A stretch of 64,000 nucleotides of DNA from Microbacterium stercoris. GTDB taxonomy: Bacteria; Actinomycetota; Actinomycetes; Actinomycetales; Microbacteriaceae. Below, piece by piece: positions 33,198-41,552 of the stretch (position 1 is the first letter of the stretch; each line of letters begins with the position of its first letter). Below the pieces are notes generated by a model. It made no database searches, had not been told where the DNA came from, and was given only the letters and a program-made list of their open reading frames with translations. The position numbers were made by a program, and so were the translations under genes. The stretch is taken from positions 28,091 to 92,090 of the forward strand of contig NZ_JAGFOA010000008.1 in assembly GCF_017592545.1 (NCBI RefSeq), given 5' to 3'.

Positions 33198-34523
33198 TCA
33201 GGATGCGGTGTCGAAACCGAGGGCTTCGAAGTCGGAGACGACCTTGTCCCAGGCCTCCTCCGGAGTGGCGGCACCCGACTCGACGAGCTTGATGCCGTCG
33301 ACGACGAGCGTCTGGATGCCCGCGAAGTTCTCGCCGCGGAATCCGCCGGCCGCGGCGTCGCCCGCCGATGCGGCGAGGTCGCCGTAGATCTGGCCGATCT
33401 TCTGGCCGCCGAAGAACTCGTTCTCGGTGTCGGCGATGTCCGGGCTCTGCATCGCCTCGACCTGCGAGGGGAACTGGCCCGTGGTGTGGAACCAGTCGAC
33501 GGCCGCGTCGGCCGAGGTCAGGTAGTCGGCGAGCTCGACCGCCCAGGCGGTGTTCTTCCCGGTGGCGGGCACGGCGAAGAACGATCCGCCCCAGTTGCCG
33601 CCGCCGTCGGGGAAGGTGCTCGAGACGCGCCAGCCGTCGACGCCGGCGGCGTTCTCGGCGATGATCCCCGTCATCCAGGCGGGGGTGACGACGGTCGCCC
33701 ACTGCTTGTTCTGGAAGCCCGCGCCCCAGTCGGCGTGGCCGATCGCGATGCCGGCCGAGACGCCGTCCTGCGCCGCGTCAGCGAACGTCATAAAGAGGTC
33801 CTTGACCTCGTCGTTGTCGGCCAGGTCGTACGGCTTGCCCGAGTCCGGATCCTCGAATGCGGCGGGCAGCAGGTTGACCGCGGCCTGGAACGCGTTGGCG
33901 AGCGAGTCGATGAAGTAGTTGTCGGAGGTCTTGACGTACTCCCGGCCCGCGTCGAGGAACGTCTCCCACGTGGCGGCATCGCCGCCGATGAGCTCGGCGA
34001 ACTCCTCGGGGCTGCCGGCCACGCCCGCGGCCGCGGTCATGTCCTGGTTGAAGGCGATGCCGAGGGGCCCGATGTCGGTGCCGTAGCCGGTGATCTTTCC
34101 GTCGACCGATCCCTGCGTCACCTTCCAGTCGACCCAGCGGTCCTCGATCTCGGGGAGCTCCACCCAGTCCTCGGGCACGGCCATCATCTCGGTCCACCAG
34201 TCGACCTCGATCAGGTGCACGTCGGACAGGCCCGCGCCGTCGGAGGACAGGCCGTTGCGCAGCACGGTCTGGGCCGAGGCGCCGTCGGGGAACGAGTTCA
34301 CGACGACCTCGATGCCGGTCTCCTCCTCGAAGCCGTCGAGCAGCTCCTGCGGGAAGTCCATCCAGGCGGCGACCGTGAGCTTGTCGGGCTTGTTGTCCTC
34401 ATCCGCGGCCGGTGCGGCGCCGCCGCCGCCTCCGCCGCTGCAGGAGGTGAGCCCGAGGATCGTGACCGTCGTCAGTGCGAAGGCGCCGACGAGCTTGCTG
34501 TGCTTCATCATGGTGGTTTCCAT
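33198..34523 (-). CDS. extracellular sugar-binding lipoprotein (CUT1 type)
   Basis: A 441-residue solute-binding lipoprotein with lipobox LTSC after a 20-residue hydrophobic core and a glycine-rich linker. The family body runs from KLTVAAWMDFP to the C-terminus. METTMMKHSK at 34523 is chosen; the ATG at 34511 is nearly as good. It follows the GH39 gene by 34 bases in the same operon. The GH39 neighbour suggests a xylo-oligosaccharide ligand; this is inferred. Confidence 0.9.
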   Translation of the reverse strand: METTMMKHSKLVGAFALTTVTILGLTSCSGGGGGGAAPAADEDNKPDKLTVAAWMDFPQELLDGFEEETGIEVVVNSFPDGASAQTVLRNGLSSDGAGLSDVHLIEVDWWTEMMAVPEDWVELPEIEDRWVDWKVTQGSVDGKITGYGTDIGPLGIAFNQDMTAAAGVAGSPEEFAELIGGDAATWETFLDAGREYVKTSDNYFIDSLANAFQAAVNLLPAAFEDPDSGKPYDLADNDEVKDLFMTFADAAQDGVSAGIAIGHADWGAGFQNKQWATVVTPAWMTGIIAENAAGVDGWRVSSTFPDGGGNWGGSFFAVPATGKNTAWAVELADYLTSADAAVDWFHTTGQFPSQVEAMQSPDIADTENEFFGGQKIGQIYGDLAASAGDAAAGGFRGENFAGIQTLVVDGIKLVESGAATPEEAWDKVVSDFEALGFDTAS

Positions 34524-34557
34524 CACTTCTTCGTGGGTGGGGGTGGGGTGGAGCGGG

Positions 34558-36186
34558 TCAGTGGTGCGCGGCCCAGACCGAGGCGACGGCCCAGGGTGCG
34601 AGAACGAGGTCGAGTGCGAGGTCGCCGTCCGGGCCGACCGTGAGCTCACGGCGGTCGAGGTCGTCGGCCACCGCCTTCAGCGCGCGGACGTCATCGCGCG
34701 AGAGGTTGAGGGGCTCGCCCATCCGGTGCCACGCGTGGGCGACGTCGCCGTGCTCGAGGTCGACGATCTCGACCAGGTAGCGGGAGCCGGGCCGCAGGCC
34801 CGAGATCGTGTGGGTGATGCGCCGGGAGGGCCCCTCCTCCGCGTGACGCATCGCGCGGGTGTGGCTGACGGCGTCTCCGACGGATCGCGACCCCATCGAA
34901 TCCGGGTAGTTGAACAGCACCGCGGCGACGTCGTCGCCCGATCGGGTGATGATGCCGTGCTCCGTCTGGAGCGCGATGCGATCGCCGAGGCGGTTGAGCA
35001 TGGCCATGGCGTGGAACGTGGGCTTGTGGATGCCCTGCTCGTTGACGAACCCGAAGCCGCCGTGGAACGGGCCGATTCCGCCGCCGCCCTCCTCGAAGAC
35101 GTCCGTGAACGTCCAGTACGAGATCGAGTCGGCCAGATCCAGGCTCTGCAGGAACGCGCGCGTGATGTAGGTCGCGGCGAACACGGTGTCGTGCATGCGG
35201 TCGCGGCTCGAGGGCGACGTCGACCACTCGGTGATGTGCAGTTCGGCGTGCGGGTACGGGGACTCCGCGATGATCTGGCGCATCCGCAGCAGGTCGTCGC
35301 GGGTGGCGTCGCGATGACGGCTGATCGAGCGTCCGACGCCCTGCGTGTCGAACGCGTAGTCGGTCGGGTAGAGGTGGGTGGAGAGGAAGTCGATCGGCAG
35401 GTCGCGCTCGGCGCAGTAGGCGATGAACTCCCGCACCCAGACCGGCTTCCAGGGGAGGGCATCCGGATCCGGCGCCTCGGCGGTCGCCGCCTCGACGGAG
35501 GTGTCGTGGTACTCGCCGTCGTAGCGGGCATCGGGCACGAAGACCGACGAGGACGGACCGCCGACCTTGAGGGCCGGATCGATCGCCTTGATGGCGAGGG
35601 CGGTCGCCGCGTACAGCTCGAAGTACTCGGTTCGTGTGCCGGTCCAGAAGTGGGGCACCAGGTTGGGCTCGTTCCAGACCTCGAAGGGCCAGGTGCGCAC
35701 CTCCTCGATGCCGTAGCGCTCGATCCAGTGCTCGATCGTGGCGGTGACGAGGGCGACCCAGGCGCTCATGTCCTTCGGCGGGCTGCAGTGCGCCTTCCAC
35801 CAGAAGAGCGTCTCGGTCTGGGTGGCGAGCTCGCGCGGCATAAAGCCGAGCTCGACGAAGGGGCGGGCCCCGGCATCGAGGATCGCGTCGAAGACCTTGT
35901 CGACGTAGGCGAACGTGTACACGGGCTCGGGGAGCGGAGTCGCCGGGCCGAACCCGCCGCCGTTCGAGGCGCGGTACACGAACATGTCGTCGTGGAAGAC
36001 GCCGTGGAACCGCACGTACCGGGCGCCGAGCACGTCGACCGCCTCGCGGAAGTGCGCCTGCCAGTCGGCTCGCAGCGCCTCGTTCGCACGGCCCGCCCCG
36101 ACGCACTCGTTCCAGATGCGGCGCAGGGGCCGGTCGAGGCTGGGTGCCCCGTCGACGAGCAGGGCGGTTGTCGAAGTGGTCGGCAC
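34558..36186 (-). CDS. GH39-family beta-xylosidase
   Basis: A 542-residue retaining glycoside hydrolase. The acid/base Glu lies in FEVWNEPNL and the nucleophile Glu in HITEWSTSP, the two GH39 signatures. There is no signal peptide, so it acts in the cytoplasm on imported xylo-oligosaccharides. A GTG start at 36186 is supported by GGAGG four bases upstream. It heads the operon with the binding protein and two permeases and is divergent from a LacI regulator. Alternative GH39 activities such as alpha-iduronidase are less likely in this context. Confidence 0.92.
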   Translation of the reverse strand: MPTTSTTALLVDGAPSLDRPLRRIWNECVGAGRANEALRADWQAHFREAVDVLGARYVRFHGVFHDDMFVYRASNGGGFGPATPLPEPVYTFAYVDKVFDAILDAGARPFVELGFMPRELATQTETLFWWKAHCSPPKDMSAWVALVTATIEHWIERYGIEEVRTWPFEVWNEPNLVPHFWTGTRTEYFELYAATALAIKAIDPALKVGGPSSSVFVPDARYDGEYHDTSVEAATAEAPDPDALPWKPVWVREFIAYCAERDLPIDFLSTHLYPTDYAFDTQGVGRSISRHRDATRDDLLRMRQIIAESPYPHAELHITEWSTSPSSRDRMHDTVFAATYITRAFLQSLDLADSISYWTFTDVFEEGGGGIGPFHGGFGFVNEQGIHKPTFHAMAMLNRLGDRIALQTEHGIITRSGDDVAAVLFNYPDSMGSRSVGDAVSHTRAMRHAEEGPSRRITHTISGLRPGSRYLVEIVDLEHGDVAHAWHRMGEPLNLSRDDVRALKAVADDLDRRELTVGPDGDLALDLVLAPWAVASVWAAHH

Positions 36187-36223
36187 GGGACCTCCATTGG
36201 TCGGGATCGCTTCGATGCGATTG

Positions 36224-36285
36224 GCGAAACTGTTTCGCAACGTGTTACGTCGAACACGGTAGGGCGCTCCCGGGATCGCTGTCAA
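36224..36285 (-). promoter_or_regulatory. promoter and LacI operator of the GH39-transporter operon
   Basis: On the minus strand TTGACA (36280-36285) and TACCGT (36256-36261) are 18 bases apart. The palindrome GCGAAACTGTTTCGC (36224-36238) lies just downstream of the expected transcription start near 36249, a position where a bound repressor blocks elongation. Confidence 0.75.
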
Positions 36286-36334
36286 GCTGCGGCGAAACCG
36301 CAGTGGATATTTGCGCGAGAGCACGGGTAGGCTG

Positions 36335-36349
36335 ACGAAACCGTTTCGT
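36335..36349. promoter_or_regulatory. LacI operator upstream of the LacI gene
   Basis: ACGAAACCGTTTCGT has perfect 7-bp arms around one base and is 111 bp from its partner at 36224. Its place immediately before the regulator's ribosome site (TTGGAGG) predicts autorepression and possible looping between the two sites. A half-site GCGAAAC also occurs near 36292. Confidence 0.75.
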
Positions 36350-36362
36350 ATTTGGAGGCCCG

Positions 36363-37403
36363 GTGGACGAATCGATCCCACGTCGCGCGACACTCGCCGA
36401 CGTCGCCGCTGCCGCGGGCGTCTCCAAGGCCACCGTGTCGAAGGCCCTGAACGGCCGGGACGACATCTCGACCGAGACGCGCGAGCGGGTGCTCGCCACC
36501 CTCGCCGAGCTCGACTACCACCTGCCCGCGCCCGGGCGGGCCGCCGAGCGGCGTTCGATCGCGGTGGTCTTCGCCGTGCCGGCATCGCCCTACATCCTGG
36601 GCGTGCTCCAGGGCGCGCTGATCGCCGCCACGGAGGCGGGGGTCGATCTGCTGCCGCGTCTGTCCCTCGGGCGAGAGTCGCGCCGCCAGCGTGCGCTCGT
36701 GCGGGAGTGGATCGACGAGCAGCGGGCGTCGGGCGTGGTGGGCGTCATCGGCCTCACGATCGCCGAGCCGGATGACCTCATCGGGGCGGCCGGCGAGGCG
36801 GGGCTCCCGATCGTCATCGTGGATCCGGTCGACACCACGCGTGACGACCTGGTCAGCGTGGGATCGAGCAACTGGGCGGGCTCGCGGGCGATGGCCCAGC
36901 ATCTCCTCGACCTCGGACACCGCCGGATCGCCTGGATCGGCGGCCCCGAGACATCCGGGGCGGCACGCGATCGCCTCTACGGCTACCAGGCGGCGCTGGA
37001 TGCCGCCCACATCGCGGTCGACTCGTCGCTCATCCGGTCCGGGCCCTTCGAGGTCGCCACCGGCACCCGGCACGCCCGAGACCTGCTCGCCGAGCCCGAC
37101 CGGCCGACCGCGATCATGGCGGCAGACGACGAGATCGCCGTGGGCGTGCTCGCGGCCGCGCACGAGCTGGGCATCCGCGTGCCCGCTGAACTGAGCGTCA
37201 CCGGCTTCGACGACACGCCTCAGGCCGCCTGGACCACACCGCCTCTGACCACCGTGCACCAGCACCTCGACGGCATGGGGTCGATCGCCGTGCAGACCGT
37301 GCTCGGCATGGTCGAGGGGCGCAGCCCGGCCTCGCGGCACCTCGATCTCGCGACGTCGCTGACCGTCCGCAACAGCACGGCCCCCGCGCCCGCGGCGGGC
37401 TGA
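36363..37403 (+). CDS. LacI-family transcriptional repressor
   Basis: A 346-residue repressor with the N-terminal HTH and hinge (TLADVAAAAGVSKATVSKAL, residues 9-28) and a periplasmic-binding-like effector domain. The start is GTG at 36363, just after TTGGAGG. It is divergent from the GH39 operon with matching CGAAAC/GTTTCG palindromes in front of both, so it most likely represses the xyloside operon and itself until an imported sugar binds. Confidence 0.93.
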   Translation: MDESIPRRATLADVAAAAGVSKATVSKALNGRDDISTETRERVLATLAELDYHLPAPGRAAERRSIAVVFAVPASPYILGVLQGALIAATEAGVDLLPRLSLGRESRRQRALVREWIDEQRASGVVGVIGLTIAEPDDLIGAAGEAGLPIVIVDPVDTTRDDLVSVGSSNWAGSRAMAQHLLDLGHRRIAWIGGPETSGAARDRLYGYQAALDAAHIAVDSSLIRSGPFEVATGTRHARDLLAEPDRPTAIMAADDEIAVGVLAAAHELGIRVPAELSVTGFDDTPQAAWTTPPLTTVHQHLDGMGSIAVQTVLGMVEGRSPASRHLDLATSLTVRNSTAPAPAAG

Positions 37404-37409
37404 GGCGCC

Positions 37410-37709
37410 TCAGCCCCGCTCGACGAAGTCGTACTCCTGGAAGTCGGCGACCTCGGTGCGCCAGCGCTCGGCGACGAACCCCTGGTGATCCGGATGCGCG
37501 TCGTACGCGTCGTAGGCATCCTGATCCGCGAATCGCATCGAGAACTGCCACCGCAGATCGCTCTTCTCGCTGACCTGCCGGCGCACCGTGAACTCCTGCA
37601 CGCCCGGGATGCCCGTCAGGATCCGCTCGCCGTCGTCGAGGAAGCGAGCCTCCTCGACCGATCCGGCGGGGTGGGACAGCGCGAAGACGACGGTGTGCAG
37701 GATCGACAT
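37410..37709 (-). CDS. Dabb (stress-responsive A/B barrel) domain protein
   Basis: A 99-residue ferredoxin-like dimeric barrel protein (LHTVVFALSHPAGS at the start; AYDAYDAHPDHQGFV). Functions vary and none can be assigned. It converges with the LacI gene with a 6-base gap and lies 22 bases downstream of the SDR gene, probably co-transcribed with it. Confidence 0.85.
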   Translation of the reverse strand: MSILHTVVFALSHPAGSVEEARFLDDGERILTGIPGVQEFTVRRQVSEKSDLRWQFSMRFADQDAYDAYDAHPDHQGFVAERWRTEVADFQEYDFVERG

Positions 37710-37731
37710 GCCGTCAGTCTCGCAGAGCGCC

Positions 37732-38553
37732 TCAGACGCGACGCCAGTCGTCGCTCTCGAGAGCCGCGCCCGCCATCGGACCCATCTGCAGCATGCCGCC
37801 GTCGACCGGCCAGCTCGCGCCGGTGACGTAAGACGACGCGGGCGAGGCGAGGAACGCGATCACCGCGGCGATCTCGTCGGGCACACCCGGGCGGCCGAGC
37901 GGGATGCCGGGGCGGTGTGTGCGGGCGGCGTCGTCGGGGTCGATGCCCGTCATGGGCGTTGCGACCAGGCCCGGCGCGACGGCGTTGACGGTGACGCCGT
38001 GCTCGGCGAGCTCGATCGCCATGGTCTTGAGCAGCCCGCCGAGGCCGTGCTTCGCGGCGTCGTAGGCGCTCGAGCCCATCAGCGGCTGGTGCTCGTGCAC
38101 GCTCGTGACGCCGATGATGCGTCCCCCGCGGCCCGCCGCGACCATCCTGCGCGCGGCGCGCTGCAGCACGATGAAGGCGCCCTCGAGGTCGGTGACGACC
38201 ACCTTGCGCCAGCTCTCGAGGTCCACCTCGAGGAACGGCACGGTGTCGCCGGTGCCGGCGTTGTTCACGAACACGTCGACGCCGCCGAGGTCGTCGGCGA
38301 GGCGGTCGATCACGTCGCCGCAGGCGGGCACGTCGGTGAGGTCGAGCTGCGCCACCACGGCGCGCGCCCCCTCGGCCTCGACGAGCCGCGCGGTCTCGCG
38401 GGCTCCCTCCTCGTCGGAGTGCCAGGTGACGCCGACATCCAGCCCGGCGCGCGCCAGGGCGATCGCCGTCGCGCGCCCGATGCCCGAATCCGAGGCGGTG
38501 ACGATGGCGGTGGAGGGCTCGAAGGTCAGGGGAGTGGTCATCGGTTCGCTCAT
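37732..38553 (-). CDS. SDR-family NAD(P)-dependent oxidoreductase
   Basis: A 273-residue classical short-chain dehydrogenase. The cofactor motif is TASDSGIGRA (about residues 19-28), with NNAG, a catalytic Ser in GVTSVHEH and the YDAAK pair. It resembles glucose 1-dehydrogenase-type enzymes. The N-terminus offers two methionines (38553 or 38541). The substrate is not predictable; the gene lies between the xyloside and pcaIJF loci. Confidence 0.88.
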   Translation of the reverse strand: MSEPMTTPLTFEPSTAIVTASDSGIGRATAIALARAGLDVGVTWHSDEEGARETARLVEAEGARAVVAQLDLTDVPACGDVIDRLADDLGGVDVFVNNAGTGDTVPFLEVDLESWRKVVVTDLEGAFIVLQRAARRMVAAGRGGRIIGVTSVHEHQPLMGSSAYDAAKHGLGGLLKTMAIELAEHGVTVNAVAPGLVATPMTGIDPDDAARTHRPGIPLGRPGVPDEIAAVIAFLASPASSYVTGASWPVDGGMLQMGPMAGAALESDDWRRV

Positions 38554-38757
38554 GCCCGCAGTCCACTCCGCCGGGTCGCGTTCGTGAAGCGCCTTGACAC
38601 GGTGGGGTCTCGGCGTGCGGTGGTGTGGGGGCCGGGGTGGGGCTGGGTCGGGTTGCCCCTATGCGCCGCTGTGGTCCGGCGTTTGGGGGCGGATTGGGGC
38701 ACGGCGGGGCCCGGAGGGGTGCCGGATCCGGGGCGTCCGCGGTAGACTTGTGCGAGA

Positions 38758-38784
38758 TGCGAACCGATGTTCGCAGGGCGAACA
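38758..38784. promoter_or_regulatory. IclR-type operator upstream of pcaI
   Basis: TGCGAAC (38758-38764) and GTTCGCA (38769-38775) form a perfect dyad with a 4-base spacer, followed by a third direct half-site GGCGAAC (38778-38784). A palindrome plus a third repeat is the layout reported for PcaU/PobR-type IclR operators. It ends about 18 bases before the pcaI start. The likely regulator is the IclR protein at 41553. Confidence 0.6.
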
Positions 38785-38801
38785 GAAGGCAGGGAGGCCG
38801 G

Positions 38802-39539
38802 ATGATCGACAAGACCGTCGCGAGCGTGGAGGACGCGGTCGCGGGGATCCAGGATGGCGCCACCGTCATGATCGGCGGCTTCGGGCGCGCAGGGCAGCCG
38901 GTCGAGCTGATCGGCGCGCTCATCGCGCACGGCGCGAGCGACCTCACGATCGTGAACAACAACGCCGGCAACGGCGACACGGGGCTGGCCGCGCTGCTCG
39001 CGGCGAAGCGCGTGCGCAAGATCATCTGCTCGTTCCCGCGGCAGAGCGATTCGTGGGTGTTCGACGGTCTGTACCGGGCCGGCGAGATCGAGCTCGAGCT
39101 GGTGCCGCAGGGCAACCTCGCCGAGCGCATCCGCGCCGCCGGTGCCGGCATCGGCGCGTTCTTCTCGCCCACGGGCGTCGGCACGCAGCTCGCCGAGGGC
39201 AAGGAGGAGCGCGAGATCGAGGGCCGTCGTTACGTGCTCGAGTATCCGATCCGGGCCGACTTCGCCCTGATCAGCGCGTTCCGGGGCGACCGCTGGGGCA
39301 ACCTCGTCTATCGCGAGACGGCCCGCAACTTCGGCCCGATCATGGCGACGGCGGCGGCCACGACGATCGTGCAGGTCGACGAGGTCGTGCCCCTCGGCGA
39401 TCTGGACCCCGAGTCGGTCGTGACCCCCGGCATCTTCGTCGACCGCGTTGTCGCCGTCGGATCGCGGGGCTGGCTGCAGGACGGCGCGTTCGTCGGCGGC
39501 GTCGACATCGAAGGACGACCCCTGGAGGCTTCCGCATGA
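38802..39539 (+). CDS. pcaI: 3-oxoadipate CoA-transferase subunit A
   Basis: With PcaJ, transfers CoA from succinyl-CoA to beta-ketoadipate. The 245-residue product shows the family N-terminus MIDKTVASVEDAVAGIQDGA, the glycine-rich MIGGFGRAGQP motif and PTGVGTQLAEGK. GGGAGG (38792-38797) precedes the ATG at 38802. Its 3' end overlaps the pcaJ start by 4 bases (ATGA). Confidence 0.95.
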   Translation: MIDKTVASVEDAVAGIQDGATVMIGGFGRAGQPVELIGALIAHGASDLTIVNNNAGNGDTGLAALLAAKRVRKIICSFPRQSDSWVFDGLYRAGEIELELVPQGNLAERIRAAGAGIGAFFSPTGVGTQLAEGKEEREIEGRRYVLEYPIRADFALISAFRGDRWGNLVYRETARNFGPIMATAAATTIVQVDEVVPLGDLDPESVVTPGIFVDRVVAVGSRGWLQDGAFVGGVDIEGRPLEASA

Positions 39540-40168
39540 CCACCCTCACTCGAAACGAGCTCGCCCAGCGCATCGCCGCGGACATCGCCGAGGGCTCCTA
39601 CGTCAACCTCGGCATCGGCGCCCCGACGCTCGTCGCCAACTTCCTGCCGGACGATCAGGAGATCATCCTGCATACCGAGAACGGGCTGCTCGGCATGGGC
39701 GAGGCGCCCGAGGCGGGCCGGATCGATCCGGATCTCATCAACGCCGGGAAGCAGCCCGTCACCGCTCAACCCGGGGCCGCGTACTTCCACCACGCCGACT
39801 CCTTCGCGATGATGCGCGGCGGCCACCTCGACGTGTGCGTGCTCGGAGCGTTCCAGGTCTCGCAGACGGGCGACCTGGCCAACTGGTCGACCGGAGCGCC
39901 CGGCGCGATCCCCGCCGTCGGCGGCGCGATGGATCTCGCGATCGGCGCCAAGCAGGTGTTCGTGATGACCGACCTGCTCACCAAGCAGGGCGAGTCGAAG
40001 CTCGTGGACTCGTGCACCTATCCGCTCACGGGAGTCGGATGCGTCACGCGCGTCTACACGGATCACGCGGTGTTCGATGTCGCAGACGGCGGCTTCCGCG
40101 TGCGCGAGCTCTTCGGCGACAACACCATCGAGGGACTCGAAGCGCTGACGGGCCTCACCCTGCGCTGA
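39536..40168 (+). CDS. pcaJ: 3-oxoadipate CoA-transferase subunit B
   Basis: Catalytic subunit of the CoA transferase, 210 residues. Glu48 in LHTENGLLGMG is the residue expected to form the CoA thioester. Other family marks are YVNLGIGAPTLVANFLP and GAMDLAIGAKQVFVMTDL. Start ATG at 39536 inside the pcaI stop. A short repeat copy separates it from pcaF. Confidence 0.95.
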   Translation: MTTLTRNELAQRIAADIAEGSYVNLGIGAPTLVANFLPDDQEIILHTENGLLGMGEAPEAGRIDPDLINAGKQPVTAQPGAAYFHHADSFAMMRGGHLDVCVLGAFQVSQTGDLANWSTGAPGAIPAVGGAMDLAIGAKQVFVMTDLLTKQGESKLVDSCTYPLTGVGCVTRVYTDHAVFDVADGGFRVRELFGDNTIEGLEALTGLTLR

Positions 40169-40178
40169 CCCCCCGCCC

Positions 40179-40212
40179 CGCTCGTCGAGCGAGCGAAGCG
40201 AGTCGAGACGCC
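40179..40212. repeat. short repeat between pcaJ and pcaF
   Basis: A forward copy, CGCTCGTCGAGCGAGCGAAG continuing into CGAGTCGAGACGCC, lies in the 74-base gap, leaving the pcaF ribosome site AGGAG (40231-40235) intact. Confidence 0.9.
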
Positions 40213-40242
40213 CCACCCCCGAACGAATCAAGGAGCCACAGC

Positions 40243-41415
40243 ATGAGCAGCACCTATATCTACGATGCCGTCCGCACCCCGTTCGGCCGCGCGGGCGGGG
40301 CCCTCTCCGGGGTGCGCCCCGACGATCTCGCCGCGCTGGTGATGAGGGCGACGATCGAGCGCACCGGGACGGATCCGGATCGCATCTCCGATGTCATCTT
40401 CGGAGCCGCGAACCAGGCGGGCGAGGACAACCGCAATGTCGCGCGCATGGCGGCGCTGCTCGCGGGGTTCCCCACGACGGTGACCGGCGTGACCGTGAAT
40501 CGCCTCTGCGCGTCGAGCATCGAGGCGGTCATCCAGGGCGCTCGCGCGATCGAGACGGGTGACGCCGAGCTTGTGCTCGCGGGCGGCGCCGAGTCGATGA
40601 GCCGCGCGCCCTTCATCGTCGAGAAGTCGGCCAAGCCCTGGCCGGCGGTCGGCAACCAGACCCTGTGGAACACGTCGATCGGCTGGCGCATGACCAACCG
40701 CGCGATGCCCACGCACTGGACCATCTCGAACGGACAGTCGGCCGAGAGGGTCGCGCAGCTGTCGGGCATCACGCGCGAGCAGCAGGATGAGTTCGCCGCG
40801 CGCTCGCACCGCCTCGCCGCCGAGGCCTGGGCGGCGGGCGTCTACGACGGCGAGATCGTGCAGGTGCCGGGGCATGAGCTCGGGCGCGACGAGGGCATCC
40901 GCGACGGCTCGACCCCCGAGAAGCTCGCCGGGCTGCAGCCGCTGTTCGGCCCCGCGGGCGAGGGCACCGTCACCGCGGGCAACTCGTCGCCGATCAACGA
41001 CGGCGCCTCGGCCGTGCTGCTGGGCGCCGAGGGCGCGCTCGACGCCGAGCCGCTCGCCCGCATTGCGGGGCGCGCGGTTCACGGCAACGACCCCGACCTG
41101 TTCCCGCTCGCACCGATCGAGGCCGCGAACAAGGCGCTCGCCCGCGCCGGCCGCACCTGGGCGGACGTCGATGTGGTCGAGCTCAACGAGGCCTTCGCCT
41201 CGCAGGTGCTCGCCGACGTGCAGGGCTGGGGCATCGATCCGGCGATCGTGAACATCCACGGCGGTGCGCTGGCGATCGGCCACCCGCTCGGCGCCTCGGG
41301 TGGCCGTGTCATCGGCCACGCCGCCCACGAGCTGGCGCGGCGCGGCGGCGGTGTCGCGGTCGCCGCCGCCTGCATCGGCGTCGGTCAGGGCCTGGCCGTG
41401 GTGCTCGAGCGGTAG
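40243..41415 (+). CDS. pcaF: beta-ketoadipyl-CoA thiolase
   Basis: Cleaves beta-ketoadipyl-CoA to succinyl-CoA and acetyl-CoA, the last step of the pathway. The 390-residue thiolase has the acyl-enzyme Cys89 in NRLCASS, the His in GGALAIGHPLGASG and the second Cys in AACIGVGQG. AGGAG precedes the ATG at 40243. The annotation as PcaF rather than a general thiolase rests on its place directly after pcaIJ. A 73-bp palindrome lies 19 bases after the stop. Confidence 0.93.
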   Translation: MSSTYIYDAVRTPFGRAGGALSGVRPDDLAALVMRATIERTGTDPDRISDVIFGAANQAGEDNRNVARMAALLAGFPTTVTGVTVNRLCASSIEAVIQGARAIETGDAELVLAGGAESMSRAPFIVEKSAKPWPAVGNQTLWNTSIGWRMTNRAMPTHWTISNGQSAERVAQLSGITREQQDEFAARSHRLAAEAWAAGVYDGEIVQVPGHELGRDEGIRDGSTPEKLAGLQPLFGPAGEGTVTAGNSSPINDGASAVLLGAEGALDAEPLARIAGRAVHGNDPDLFPLAPIEAANKALARAGRTWADVDVVELNEAFASQVLADVQGWGIDPAIVNIHGGALAIGHPLGASGGRVIGHAAHELARRGGGVAVAAACIGVGQGLAVVLER

Positions 41416-41434
41416 CGCGGGCCACCTGCCGGGT

Positions 41435-41507
41435 GGCGTTGACTAGTCCTCCGCGGGACTACTAGTCCAGCCTGGACTAGTCACGCCGCGCGCGACTAGT
41501 CAACGCC
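41435..41507. repeat. 73-bp CTAGT palindrome (copy 2)
   Basis: GGCGTTGACTAGTC and GACTAGTCAACGCC are perfect 14-bp ends. ACTAGTCC/GGACTAGT flank AGCCT at the centre. It is about 89% identical to 7731-7805, differing mainly in the two 12-base connecting segments. It separates pcaF from the co-directional IclR gene and may act as a terminator. Confidence 0.9.
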
Positions 41508-41552
41508 CGCCCGCACGCCGCACCCGCACCCACAACACCCCCGAGGGGACCC

